This document shows, in pieces, positions 1 through 6,486 of a DNA stretch of 10,090 nucleotides. The first letter of the stretch is position 1. The number at the start of each line of letters is the position of its first letter. Source of the DNA: DASZMJ01 sp035551935. Lineage in GTDB: Bacteria; Planctomycetota; Planctomycetia; Isosphaerales; Isosphaeraceae. Location of the stretch: contig DASZMJ010000353.1 in assembly GCA_035551935.1 (NCBI GenBank), positions 1 to 10,090 on the forward strand. The letters run 5' to 3'. The notes under the pieces are model-generated. The model was not told where the DNA came from, searched no databases, and saw nothing but the letters and a program-made list of their open reading frames with translations. The translations under genes and the position numbers were made by a program.

Positions 1-83
1 TGGGTCGAGTACCCGTCGAGCACGCGTTGCACCGCGAGCCGGCGGCGATGCTCCAGTTCCGCCGGCGAGCCCTCGTGTCTCAT
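1..83 (-). CDS. Partial N-terminus of a probable IS630-family transposase
   Basis: Reading the minus strand from an ATG at 83 gives 27 codons before the window edge: MRHEGSPAELEHRRRL followed by AVQRVLDGYST. An N-terminal segment of the type 'GSPAELE-RRRLAVQRV-DGYS' is, from memory, how many planctomycete IS630-type transposases begin, just before a helix-turn-helix that binds the element's end. The catalytic DDE domain would lie outside the window, so the gene is cut by the edge and cannot be judged intact or broken. There is no clear Shine-Dalgarno sequence before the ATG. The gene diverges from rarA. It could instead be the start of another HTH regulator or of a Winged-HTH orphan derived from such a transposase. 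The recognition rests on 27 residues and recall, hence moderate confidence. Confidence 0.5.
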   Translation of the reverse strand, partial: MRHEGSPAELEHRRRLAVQRVLDGYST

Positions 84-117
84 CCGAGCAAGTGTAGCCG
101 ACCCCGCGAAGAGCGTG

Positions 118-143
118 CATTACTTTTCTGACCGTCAGTAATG
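118..143. repeat. Imperfect palindrome, possible end of an IS630-like element
   Basis: CATTACT (118-124) is the reverse complement of AGTAATG (137-143). Inside lies CTGAC (128-132), complementary to GTCAG (134-138). The site sits 35 bp upstream of the transposase-like start. IS630/Tc1-type elements insert at TA dinucleotides, and a TA occurs at 139-140, so this could be the terminal inverted repeat next to the target TA. That reading is inference, because the other end is not in the window. It could equally be a stem-loop or operator between the divergent genes. Confidence 0.35.
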
Positions 144-236
144 GGTTGTCTGCTCAGTTTGGGGGATTTGGATGAACAATTCAAGTCGGGAGGACCCTCG
201 GATTCGTGGTTCGCACCCTCCCGGGCACGGGGGATG

Positions 237-242
237 TATACT
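237..242 (+). promoter_or_regulatory. Candidate -10 element upstream of rarA
   Basis: TATACT at 237-242 matches the sigma-70 -10 consensus at five of six bases and lies 29 bases before the rarA ATG, which would leave a short leader. No good -35 hexamer is found at 16-18 bp; the nearest, TTCGCA at 210-215, is 21 bp away. The call is therefore weak. Confidence 0.35.
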
Positions 243-271
243 GGCCGGTCGGGGGAGCGGGAGGAGGCGCG

Positions 272-1594
272 ATGGCGAGGCCGGCGGCGGGGAGGCTGTT
301 CGACGACGATGGGGACGAGCCGATCGTCGCCGTCGACCCGGGGGCACCCCTGGCCGAGCGGCTGCGGCCGAGGACCCTGGGAGAGTTCGTCGGCCAGGAG
401 CACCTGGTCGGGCGTGGGCGACTGGTCCGGAGGCTCGCGGAAGACCCGAAGGGTGCCTTGCCGTCCTTGATCCTCTGGGGACCGCCGGGCACGGGTAAGA
501 CGACGCTCGCGAGGCTGCTGGCCGCGGCCTCGGGGGCGCGGTTCACGGCGGTCTCGGCGGTCTTGGCGGGGGTCAAGGAGCTGCGTGACGCGATCGCCGA
601 GGCCCGCGCCGAGCGGCGCCGAGGGGGCCGAACCGTCCTGTTCATCGACGAGATCCACCGCTTCAACAAGGCCCAGCAGGACGCCCTGTTGCCGGCCGTC
701 GAGGACGGGACCGTTACCCTGATCGGCGCGACGACCGAGAACCCCTCCTTCGAGGTCAACGCCGCGTTGCTCTCGCGGGCGCGCGTGCTGACTCTCCAGC
801 CCCTGGCCCCCGCCGACGTCCTGGCCGTCCTCCGCCGAGCCCTGGACGACGCCGACCGTGGCCTGGCCGGGCTGCGGCCCGAGGTCGCCGCCGAGGACCG
901 CGACCGGCTGGCCGTCGCCGCGGCCGGCGATGCCCGCGTCGCCCTGACGGCCCTCGAATCGGCCGTGCTCGCGACCGAGCCGGACGCCGACGGTGTCCGC
1001 CACGTCCCCCGCGAGGCGATCGTCGAGGCGATCGGCCGGGCTCGGTTCGCTTACGACAAAGGGGGCGAAGAGCACTACAACCTCGTCTCGGCCCTCATCA
1101 AGTCCCTGCGCAACTCCGACGAGAACGCCGGCCTCTACTGGCTCGCCCGCCTGATCGAGGGGGGTGCCGACCCGATCTTCATCGCCCGGAGGCTCTGCAT
1201 CCTCGCCTCGGAGGACGTCGGCCTGGCCGACCCCCAGGCGATAGTCCAGGCAGCCGCCGCCGCCCAGATCGTCCAGCTCATCGGCCTCCCGGAGGGCCTC
1301 TATCCCCTCGCGCAGGCCACGCTTTACCTCGCCCGCGCCCCGAAGTCCAACCTCGTGAAGCGTGCCTACTTCGCCGCGGCCGAGGACGCCGCCGCGACCG
1401 CCCGCGAGCCGGTCCCGCTGCACCTGCGGAACGCCGTCACCCCCTTGATGAAGGCCGCCGGCTACGGCCAGGGGTATCGCTACGCCCACGACGACCCCGA
1501 TGCCGCCGAAATGACCTGTCTCCCGGAGCCCCTTCGCGGTAGGGTCTACGTCGAGCCGGGGCGCACGGATTCGGGAGGATCGACCGTTCTCTGA
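272..1594 (+). CDS. rarA: Replication-associated recombination protein A (AAA+ ATPase RarA/MgsA)
   Basis: This is a cytoplasmic AAA+ ATPase of the RarA/MgsA/WRNIP1 family, related to clamp loaders, which acts at stalled or gapped replication forks. The 440-residue length is typical of the family. Visible motifs are the Walker A GPPGTGKTT (residues 70-78), the Walker B VLFIDEIH (122-129), the sensor-1 stretch GATTENPSF (152-160) and the arginine-finger region LLSRAR (166-171). The C-terminal half carries family hallmarks: YDKGGEEHYN before the tetramerisation domain, SEDVGLADPQA, and PLHLRNA with GYGQGYRYAHD near the end. The start chosen is the ATG at 272, preceded by GAGGAGG at 261-267; the in-frame GTG at 206 lies upstream of the putative -10 box and adds residues not seen in the family. 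A GC-rich hairpin follows the stop. The next plus-strand gene starts 144 bp downstream. Confidence 0.95.
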   Translation: MARPAAGRLFDDDGDEPIVAVDPGAPLAERLRPRTLGEFVGQEHLVGRGRLVRRLAEDPKGALPSLILWGPPGTGKTTLARLLAAASGARFTAVSAVLAGVKELRDAIAEARAERRRGGRTVLFIDEIHRFNKAQQDALLPAVEDGTVTLIGATTENPSFEVNAALLSRARVLTLQPLAPADVLAVLRRALDDADRGLAGLRPEVAAEDRDRLAVAAAGDARVALTALESAVLATEPDADGVRHVPREAIVEAIGRARFAYDKGGEEHYNLVSALIKSLRNSDENAGLYWLARLIEGGADPIFIARRLCILASEDVGLADPQAIVQAAAAAQIVQLIGLPEGLYPLAQATLYLARAPKSNLVKRAYFAAAEDAAATAREPVPLHLRNAVTPLMKAAGYGQGYRYAHDDPDAAEMTCLPEPLRGRVYVEPGRTDSGGSTVL

Positions 1595-1612
1595 TTGGAC
1601 CGGATTCAAGGA

Positions 1613-1630
1613 CGGCCCCACAGGGGGCCG
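1613..1630 (+). terminator. GC-rich stem-loop after rarA
   Basis: CGGCCCC (1613-1619) pairs perfectly with GGGGCCG (1624-1630) around an ACAG loop, 18 bases after the rarA stop. No T-tract follows, so it is not a canonical intrinsic terminator. It may attenuate transcription, protect an mRNA 3' end, or be chance in DNA this GC-rich. Confidence 0.3.
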
Positions 1631-1738
1631 ATCCGCGAGTTGATGCCATCGGCGCGGGGTACGGGTCCGGTCGGAGACCCCGGCCGGGCCGATCGCACGC
1701 GTTGCGGACGACTCCCGGGCATGGATGCGGGGAGAGTC

Positions 1739-3265
1739 ATGGGCCGGACCGAGGAGTGCAAGACGTCGCCCCCGCTCGGGCGGGGGACGCGAAGGGCCGC
1801 GGCCTGGCTCCTCGTGGTGGTCGGCCTGGCGACCTGGTTCTGGGTGGACGTCCGCCTCCGCGCCGAGGTCTCGGCATCGCAGCCGGACCTGCACAAGACC
1901 GACTTCACCGTCTTCACCGCGGCCGGCGCGGCCTTCTTCGACGGCCGCGACCCCTACGCCGTGACCAACCCGCGCGGCTGGTTCTACCTCTATCCGCCGA
2001 TCTTCGCCCTGATGGTCGCGCCGCTGGCCCGGCTCGACACCTACGGGCAGGTCGGCGCCTGGTTCGCCATCAGCGCGGCCCTGGCCTTCGGCTGCGCCGT
2101 CGAGGCCCGCCGGCTCTGGCGTCGGATCGCCCCCGGGGTCGGCCGCGGCGAGGGCCGGTGGATCGCGTGGTGCGCGGGCCTGGCGGTCGTGCTGCCGACG
2201 CTGGAGTGCCTCCAGAGGGGACAGGTGGGGATCGCCCTCCTTTACGGCCTGCTGCTGGGCCATCGCCTGGTGCTCGAGGGCCGCGGCCCGGCCCGGTCGG
2301 CGCTGGGGGGTGTAGTCCTGGCCTGGACGGTCGCCGTCAAGCTGATCCCGGCCTTGCCGGTCGGGGTGCTCCTCTGGCAGCGGCTGGGTCGGGCCTCGCG
2401 GCCGGATCGCGAGTCGGGCACGCGCCGTGGCGCGACCGCCCTGGCCGCGGGGATCGTGCTCGGGGGCGGCCTGTTTCTGGTGGCGATCCCGGCCGGGGTG
2501 CTCGGCTGGCGGGCGAACGTCCGGCACCTCGAGACCTGGGCGCGCCGGGTGGCCATGAACGACGACCCCGGCCAGACGTCGCGATTCGACATCGAGAGCA
2601 GCACGAACCAGAGCTTCTGGCGCGCGGCCCACGCCGTGTCGGCCCGACTCCAGCCCGGCAAGCTCGCCGCGGTGCGGCGGGAGGAGTCCCGCCAGGCCCG
2701 GACCGCCTTCGAGCGCCGCTGGGCCGAGGACCGCGCCTTCGCCGCGATGCGACGGTCCGGGTGGCTCACCGGCGTTGTCATCGCCGCGACCCAGGCCCTG
2801 ATGCTGGCGTTGCTGCTCGTCCTGGGCTGGACCGCCCGCCGCGACGGCCCCGCCGGCCAGTCGGCCGTCTTCGGCCTCGCCTGCGTGGCGATGCTCCTGG
2901 TCTCGCCGGTCGCCTGGACCCATTACTACATGATGACCCTCCCCGCCCTGCTCGCCGTGCCGCTCTGGCTCGCCGGCCGGGGCCGGCCGGGCCGGGCGCG
3001 GCTGATGGCCGTCGTTCCCCCCCTGCTCTCCTGGTCCCACGGCCTCGCCAAGGGCCTCGTCGGCCCGGTCGGCCTGCTCGCCCTCGGCACCGCGGCCTGG
3101 TTCCTGGCCGCGTGCGCGTCGTTGCTCGCCATCCCCCGGCTCGACGGCCGCAGTCCCGCGACGAACGGGCGAGAAGCAAATAACAAGATAAATCGATATA
3201 TGCAAACTTATAATGGTCGATCCGCCGACGCCGCCCGACGAGGGGAGCGGTCCACGACCCTTTGA
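1739..3265 (+). CDS. GT87/DUF2029-family polyprenyl-phosphate-dependent membrane glycosyltransferase
   Basis: This is a 508-residue multi-pass inner-membrane protein of the GT87 (DUF2029) GT-C type. Studied relatives are mannosyltransferases using polyprenyl-phosphate sugars on the outer face of the membrane; sugar and acceptor cannot be read here. The first membrane segment (about 20-37) is followed by the family signature: KTDFTVFTAAGAAFFDGRDP (53-72) and YLYPPIFALM (83-92), with Asp55 the likely catalytic acid by family analogy. Further marks are RGQVGIALL (160-168), KLIPALPVG (201-209) and LVSPVAWTHYYM (387-398). A polar stretch at about 255-340 makes a long loop before the last helices. 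The ATG at 1739 is chosen for GGGGAGAG at 1729-1736 and for starting near the first helix; an ATG at 1721 and a TTG at 1595 are also in frame. The last ~35 residues (Asn/Lys/Tyr-rich) come from an AT-rich patch and look unlike the rest. The gene converges on uvrB with 8 bases between stops. Confidence 0.85.
   Translation: MGRTEECKTSPPLGRGTRRAAAWLLVVVGLATWFWVDVRLRAEVSASQPDLHKTDFTVFTAAGAAFFDGRDPYAVTNPRGWFYLYPPIFALMVAPLARLDTYGQVGAWFAISAALAFGCAVEARRLWRRIAPGVGRGEGRWIAWCAGLAVVLPTLECLQRGQVGIALLYGLLLGHRLVLEGRGPARSALGGVVLAWTVAVKLIPALPVGVLLWQRLGRASRPDRESGTRRGATALAAGIVLGGGLFLVAIPAGVLGWRANVRHLETWARRVAMNDDPGQTSRFDIESSTNQSFWRAAHAVSARLQPGKLAAVRREESRQARTAFERRWAEDRAFAAMRRSGWLTGVVIAATQALMLALLLVLGWTARRDGPAGQSAVFGLACVAMLLVSPVAWTHYYMMTLPALLAVPLWLAGRGRPGRARLMAVVPPLLSWSHGLAKGLVGPVGLLALGTAAWFLAACASLLAIPRLDGRSPATNGREANNKINRYMQTYNGRSADAARRGERSTTL
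3175..3215. other. AT-rich island at the 3' end of the glycosyltransferase gene
   Basis: About 40 bases of roughly 75% A+T interrupt DNA that is otherwise near 70% G+C. It holds a perfect TATAAT (3209-3214, plus strand) and ATCGATATAT (3192-3201). It has stop codons in the other two plus frames (TAA at 3181 and at 3189), while the glycosyltransferase frame stays open through it. No matching -35 box was found for the TATAAT. It looks like ordinary intergenic DNA read into by the gene's 3' end, but that is inference. Confidence 0.5.
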
Positions 3266-3273
3266 TGCGGAGA

Positions 3274-5346
3274 TCAGAGCGGCTTCGGCCTCCTTTGAGA
3301 TCGCTTGCCGCCGCCGGCGCGGGCCTTGGATCTCGCCCCCTGGGCCTGGGGCGAGGCGGGGGGGCGGGCGGGGCCGTCGCCGGCGGCGGAGCGGAGCGAG
3401 ACGATGCGGTCGCGGAGCGCGGCGGCGCGCTCGAATTCGAGGGACTCGGCGGCGGCGAGCATCTCGGCCTCGAGCTCGTTGAGGTACTCGGCGGTCGCGC
3501 CGGCGGCCTCGTCGAGCCCGACGGCGCGGCGGGACTCGCTCTTGGCCTGGATCTCCTCCTCGATCCCGCGGCGGATCGCCTTGCGGATCGTCTCGGGCGT
3601 GATGCCGTGCTCGGCGTTGTACGCGATCTGCAACGCCCGACGTCGCGCGGTCTCGTCGATCGCGCGCTGCATCGAATTCGTGACCGTGTCGGCGTAGAGC
3701 ACGACCTCGGCGTTGATGTGCCGGGCGGCGCGGCCGATGGTCTGGATCAGGCTGGTCTCGCTGCGGAGGAAGCCCTCCTTGTCGGCGTCGAGGATGCAGA
3801 CCATCGACACCTCGGGCAGGTCGAGCCCCTCGCGCAGGAGGTTGACGCCGACCAAGGCGTCGAACGCCCCCTCGCGCAATTCGCGGAGGATCGACACCCG
3901 CTCGAAGGCGTCGAGCTCCGAGTGCAGCCACTTGGTCCGCAGCCCTTGCTCCTTGAGGAACTTCGACAGGTCCTCGGCGAGCCGCTTGGTGAGCGTGGTG
4001 ATCAGGACGCGCTCGTGCTTCTCGGCCCGCTTGCGGATCTCGCCCAAAAGCGCCGGCACCTGGCCGCGCGCCGGCTCGACGCGGACGATCGGGTCGACCA
4101 GGCCGGTCGGCCGGATGACCTGCTCGACGACCTCGCCGCCGGACATCGTGACCTCATAGTCGCCCGGCGTCGCCGACACGAAGACGCGCGGGCCGAGCTT
4201 CTTCTCCCACTCGTCGAACCGCAACGGGCGGTTGTCGAGCGCGCTCGGCAGTCGGAAGCCGTGCTCGACGAGCGTGGTCTTGCGGCTGAAGTCGCCGGCG
4301 AACATCCCGCGCACCTGGGGGACCGCCACGTGCGACTCGTCGATGAACATCAGGCTGTCGGGCGGGAAGAAGTCGAGCAAGGTGTTCGGCGTCTCGCCCG
4401 CCTTCCGGCCCGACAAGGGTCGGCTGTAGTTCTCGATGCCCGAGCAGTAGCCGACTTCGAGGAGCATCTCGACGTCGTACCGCGTCCGCGCCGCCAGCCG
4501 CTGGGCCTCGAGGAGCTTGCCCTGGTCCTTCAGGGTCTTGAGCCGCTCGTCGAGCTCCGCGTTGATCGCCTCGACGGCCCCCTGGATGCGCTCCTCGGGC
4601 AGGACGAAGTGCTTGGCCGGGTAGATGTACATCTCCTTTTTCTTCTCGAGCACCGCGCCCGAGATCGGGTCGATGACGGCCAATGTCTCGACCTCGTCGC
4701 CGAAGAGCTCGATCCGGTAGGCGACCTCCTCGTACGCCGGCCAGCATTCGACGACGTCGCCGCGCACGCGGAACTTGCCGCGCTCGAAGGCGACGTCGTT
4801 GCGGTCGTACTGGATGTCGACGAGCCTCCTCAGGACCTCGTCGCGATCGACGGTCTCGCCGAGCTGGAGCCGGACCATCATCTTACGGTAGTCCTCGGGC
4901 GAGCCGAGGCCGTAGATGCTCGAGACGCTGGCGACGACGATCACGTCGCGGCGGCTGACCAGGGCGCTGGTGCAGGCGAGGCGGAGGCGCTCGATCTCCT
5001 CGTTGATCGAGGCGTCCTTCTCGATGTAGATGTCGCGCTGGGGGATGTAGGCTTCGGGCTGGTAGTAGTCGTAATAGCTGACGAAGTAGCGGACGGCGTT
5101 CCTGGGGAAGAACTCCTTGAACTCGCCGTAGAGCTGCGCGGCGAGCGTCTTGTTGTGCGAGAGGACCAGCGCCGGGCGGCCGACGCGGGCGATGACGTTG
5201 GCCATCGTGAAGGTCTTGCCCGAGCCGGTGACGCCGAGCAACGTCTGGTGCCCCTTGCCCTCGCCGAGCCCGGCGACGAGCTGGTCGATCGCCCTGGGCT
5301 GGTCGCCGGCCGGCGGGAACGGGCTCTCGAGCTGGAATTCGGACAT
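3274..5346 (-). CDS. uvrB: Excinuclease ABC subunit UvrB
   Basis: UvrB is the damage-verifying subunit of bacterial nucleotide excision repair: it receives DNA from UvrA, clamps it with a beta-hairpin and recruits UvrC to incise. All family marks are present in 690 residues (E. coli has 673): Walker A GVTGSGKT (38-45), hairpin region YYDYYQPEAYIP (91-102), RRDVIVVASVSSIYGLG (132-148), Walker B FIDESH (334-339), SATPGDYE (391-398), NLLREGLDLPEVS (502-514), QTIGRAARH (535-543), and a C-terminal UVR coiled-coil that binds UvrC (about 618-653). An extra basic, low-complexity tail of about 35 residues ends the protein. The start MSEFQLESPF aligns with the E. coli start MSKPFKLNSAF. However, in-frame ATGs at 5361 and 5358 add up to five residues, and the first overlaps the upstream gene's stop as ATGA, so coupled initiation there is possible. 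uvrA and uvrC are not in the window. Confidence 0.97.
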   Translation of the reverse strand: MSEFQLESPFPPAGDQPRAIDQLVAGLGEGKGHQTLLGVTGSGKTFTMANVIARVGRPALVLSHNKTLAAQLYGEFKEFFPRNAVRYFVSYYDYYQPEAYIPQRDIYIEKDASINEEIERLRLACTSALVSRRDVIVVASVSSIYGLGSPEDYRKMMVRLQLGETVDRDEVLRRLVDIQYDRNDVAFERGKFRVRGDVVECWPAYEEVAYRIELFGDEVETLAVIDPISGAVLEKKKEMYIYPAKHFVLPEERIQGAVEAINAELDERLKTLKDQGKLLEAQRLAARTRYDVEMLLEVGYCSGIENYSRPLSGRKAGETPNTLLDFFPPDSLMFIDESHVAVPQVRGMFAGDFSRKTTLVEHGFRLPSALDNRPLRFDEWEKKLGPRVFVSATPGDYEVTMSGGEVVEQVIRPTGLVDPIVRVEPARGQVPALLGEIRKRAEKHERVLITTLTKRLAEDLSKFLKEQGLRTKWLHSELDAFERVSILRELREGAFDALVGVNLLREGLDLPEVSMVCILDADKEGFLRSETSLIQTIGRAARHINAEVVLYADTVTNSMQRAIDETARRRALQIAYNAEHGITPETIRKAIRRGIEEEIQAKSESRRAVGLDEAAGATAEYLNELEAEMLAAAESLEFERAAALRDRIVSLRSAAGDGPARPPASPQAQGARSKARAGGGKRSQRRPKPL

Positions 5347-5357
5347 GGCTCGTTCCA

Positions 5358-5696
5358 TCATTCCGGGGGATTGGGGCGAATCTCGAGATAGGGTCGGATC
5401 GCGGCCATGGTCGCCGGGCCGATCCCCTTGACGCGCGCGTCGAGGTCGTCGAGCGACCGGAACGGGTCGGCCTCGCGCGCCGCGACGATCGCCTTGACCC
5501 GGCCCGGCCCCAGGCTCGGCAACGCGGCCAGGACCGCCGGCGGCGCCGTGTTCGCGTCGACGACGAGCCTCGGCGCCCTCGTGGCCGCGCCTTGCGGGCC
5601 CGGTTCGCGGACGAGCCCCGCCGCCAGGGCGAGCGCGACCGTCGCCAGCACGGCCCGGACCGGCCCCTCCCAACCGCAGAACGCGCGCCCGGGCAT
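5358..5696 (-). CDS. Small membrane-anchored helix-hairpin-helix (ComEA-like) protein
   Basis: The predicted product has 112 residues: a short N-terminus, one hydrophobic segment (about 14-29, rich in Ala/Leu/Val), a Pro/Gly/Ala linker, then a double helix-hairpin-helix fold. The domain begins LVVDANTAPPAVLAALPSLG (44-63), with hairpins SLGPGRVKAI (61-70) and VKGIGPATMAAI (89-100). This is the ComEA arrangement; ComEA binds incoming double-stranded DNA outside the inner membrane during natural transformation, and relatives of unknown role are common. Whether this one acts in uptake is not shown, and no other competence gene is nearby. The ATG at 5696 is preferred: GAGGGAGA lies just upstream (5701-5708) and the promoter overlaps the alternative starts at 5744 and 5768. 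It is the first gene of a pair with uvrB: its TGA (5360-5358) overlaps an in-frame uvrB ATG as ATGA. Confidence 0.8.
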   Translation of the reverse strand: MPGRAFCGWEGPVRAVLATVALALAAGLVREPGPQGAATRAPRLVVDANTAPPAVLAALPSLGPGRVKAIVAAREADPFRSLDDLDARVKGIGPATMAAIRPYLEIRPNPPE

Positions 5697-5739
5697 CCGG
5701 TCTCCCTCGACGGCCGCCGGCCTTGTACGACCGTTCCGT

Positions 5740-5768
5740 ATCATAGCCCCCGTCCCCGTTCCTCTCAA
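5740..5768 (-). promoter_or_regulatory. Sigma-70-type promoter of the HhH-uvrB unit
   Basis: On the minus strand, TTGAGA (5768-5763) and TATGAT (5745-5740) are separated by exactly 17 bases. Each hexamer differs from consensus at one or two positions. The expected transcription start near 5733 gives a leader of about 37 bases that carries the GAGGGAGA ribosome-binding site. No SOS-box-like operator was seen overlapping it. Confidence 0.65.
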
Positions 5769-5800
5769 GGTGAGGGCGTGGCTGGGGGTCTGGGGAATCC

Positions 5801-5882
5801 TTCGGTTCGTTCCGCGCCGCGAGGGGACACCGGCACGCCTTGCCCGGACGACCCAATGCCCCGTTCGGTTCGTTCCGCGCCG
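5801..5882. repeat. Direct repeat pair A (two copies of a 19-bp unit)
   Basis: TTCGGTTCGTTCCGCGCCG occurs at 5801-5819 and 5864-5882, start to start 63 bp. The second copy extends leftward as a 36-bp block (5847-5882), containing GACGACCCAATGCCCCG, that is identical to the block at 6081-6116. Pair B at 6034-6116 has the same layout. Confidence 0.8.
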
Positions 5883-5905
5883 ACGGTGGGCGGCTTGTCT
5901 CCCCT

Positions 5906-5992
5906 CGTAGCAGGCACGCTCCGCGTGCCGTCACGCGAGGCCACAAGGATCGGGGCGGCCTTGCCGACGGCACGCGGAGCGTGCCTGCTACG
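5906..5992. repeat. Perfect 27-bp inverted repeat with nested hairpins
   Basis: The left arm (5906-5932) and right arm (5966-5992) are exact reverse complements around a 33-base spacer. Each arm also folds alone: GGCACGC and GCGTGCC pair around a 3-base loop (5913-5929 and 5969-5985). Single-arm hairpins and the long cruciform-type stem are thus mutually exclusive. The design resembles REP/BIME extragenic palindromes, and similar sequences recur, from memory, in planctomycete intergenic DNA. No transposase belongs to it here. Confidence 0.85.
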
Positions 5993-6033
5993 GTGGAAGC
6001 CGGAAGATCTTGCCCTGAGCCTCCATATCCCCG

Positions 6034-6116
6034 TTCGGTTCGTTCCGCGCCGGGCGGGAGATGGCCGCAACATTTGCCGAGACGACCCAATGCCCCGTTC
6101 GGTTCGTTCCGCGCCG
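6034..6116. repeat. Direct repeat pair B (two copies of the 19-bp unit)
   Basis: The 19-bp unit TTCGGTTCGTTCCGCGCCG recurs at 6034-6052 and 6098-6116, start to start 64 bp. The second copy again lies in the 36-bp block (6081-6116) shared exactly with pair A, while the first copy has a diverged left flank. Sequence between copies differs from pair A except for a weakly shared TTGCC-type stretch next to the block. Confidence 0.8.
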
Positions 6117-6187
6117 GGAGATCGCCTCCCGTCCGACCTGTTCCCGGCCCATGCCGCGGGTTGAGTTCGTTTGCTCCGGGAGGAACC

Positions 6188-6204
6188 CCCGGGTCGAGCC
6201 CGGG
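6188..6204. repeat. Small palindrome CCCGGG-tcgag-CCCGGG
   Basis: Two CCCGGG hexamers (6188-6193 and 6199-6204) flank a 5-base loop, forming a 6-bp hairpin immediately before the 25-bp inverted repeat. It has no T-tract and no evident role. Confidence 0.4.
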
Positions 6205-6210
6205 TTTCGA

Positions 6211-6273
6211 GGGTGGCACACCCTGCAAGGGCGTGTCCGGCCCCGGCCCACGCCCTTGCAGGGCGTGCCACCC
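6211..6273. repeat. 25-bp inverted repeat with one mismatch and nested hairpins
   Basis: The arms 6211-6235 and 6249-6273 are reverse complements except for one pair (A6220 opposite C6264), around a 13-base GC-rich spacer. The right arm folds alone as CACGCCC-ttgca-GGGCGTG (6249-6267). The left arm forms the same hairpin with a single mismatch (6217-6235). The architecture equals that of the 27-bp inverted repeat, but the sequence is different, so they are separate repeat families. Confidence 0.8.
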
Positions 6274-6486
6274 GGATGGGAGACGCACGGGGATTCGAGA
6301 GAGGCTTTTCCAGGATGTCACGGGCATACGGGTCTCGACGGGTCGTTCTACAAGGGGCCGGGCGCGCACGAGGCCCCTCCCGAGAGGTGCCTCGATACCC
6401 CTACAGTTGGAATCGGCGCGGAAATCCGGCAAGGAATCCGCGGGATTTCGGGGTCGTGGCGGCTAACCGCGGTGGTCGGGGGGCGT

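Noticed and set aside
1595..1738. An earlier TTG (1595) or ATG (1721) start for the glycosyltransferase
   Set aside because: The extra residues are Arg/Pro-rich, precede the first membrane helix by an unusual length and lack a good ribosome-binding site; GGGGAGAG sits before the ATG at 1739.
80..3931. A 1283-codon open frame on the minus strand across rarA, the glycosyltransferase and the 3' end of uvrB
   Set aside because: It is antisense to two clear genes and overlaps a third in a different frame. Its translation is Arg/Gly/Pro-rich low complexity, as expected when GC-rich third positions remove stops.
3262..5391. A 709-codon plus-strand open frame antisense to uvrB
   Set aside because: It mirrors the uvrB codons, has a Leu/Asp/Val-rich translation without family motifs, and starts at the glycosyltransferase stop; uvrB itself has every family motif.
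5801..6116. CRISPR array formed by the repeated 19-36 bp units
   Set aside because: There are only four copies, unequal spacing between pairs (63, 170 and 64 bp), diverged flanks and no cas gene in the window.
5592..6164. A 190-codon plus-strand open frame in the intergenic region
   Set aside because: It runs through three direct-repeat copies and both arms of the inverted repeat, with no family resemblance.
5347..6432. Extension of the uvrB frame far upstream, giving a 1052-residue protein
   Set aside because: The added part crosses the HhH gene out of frame and the intergenic repeats, producing repeated Asn-Glu-Pro-Asn type peptides that only reflect the direct repeats.
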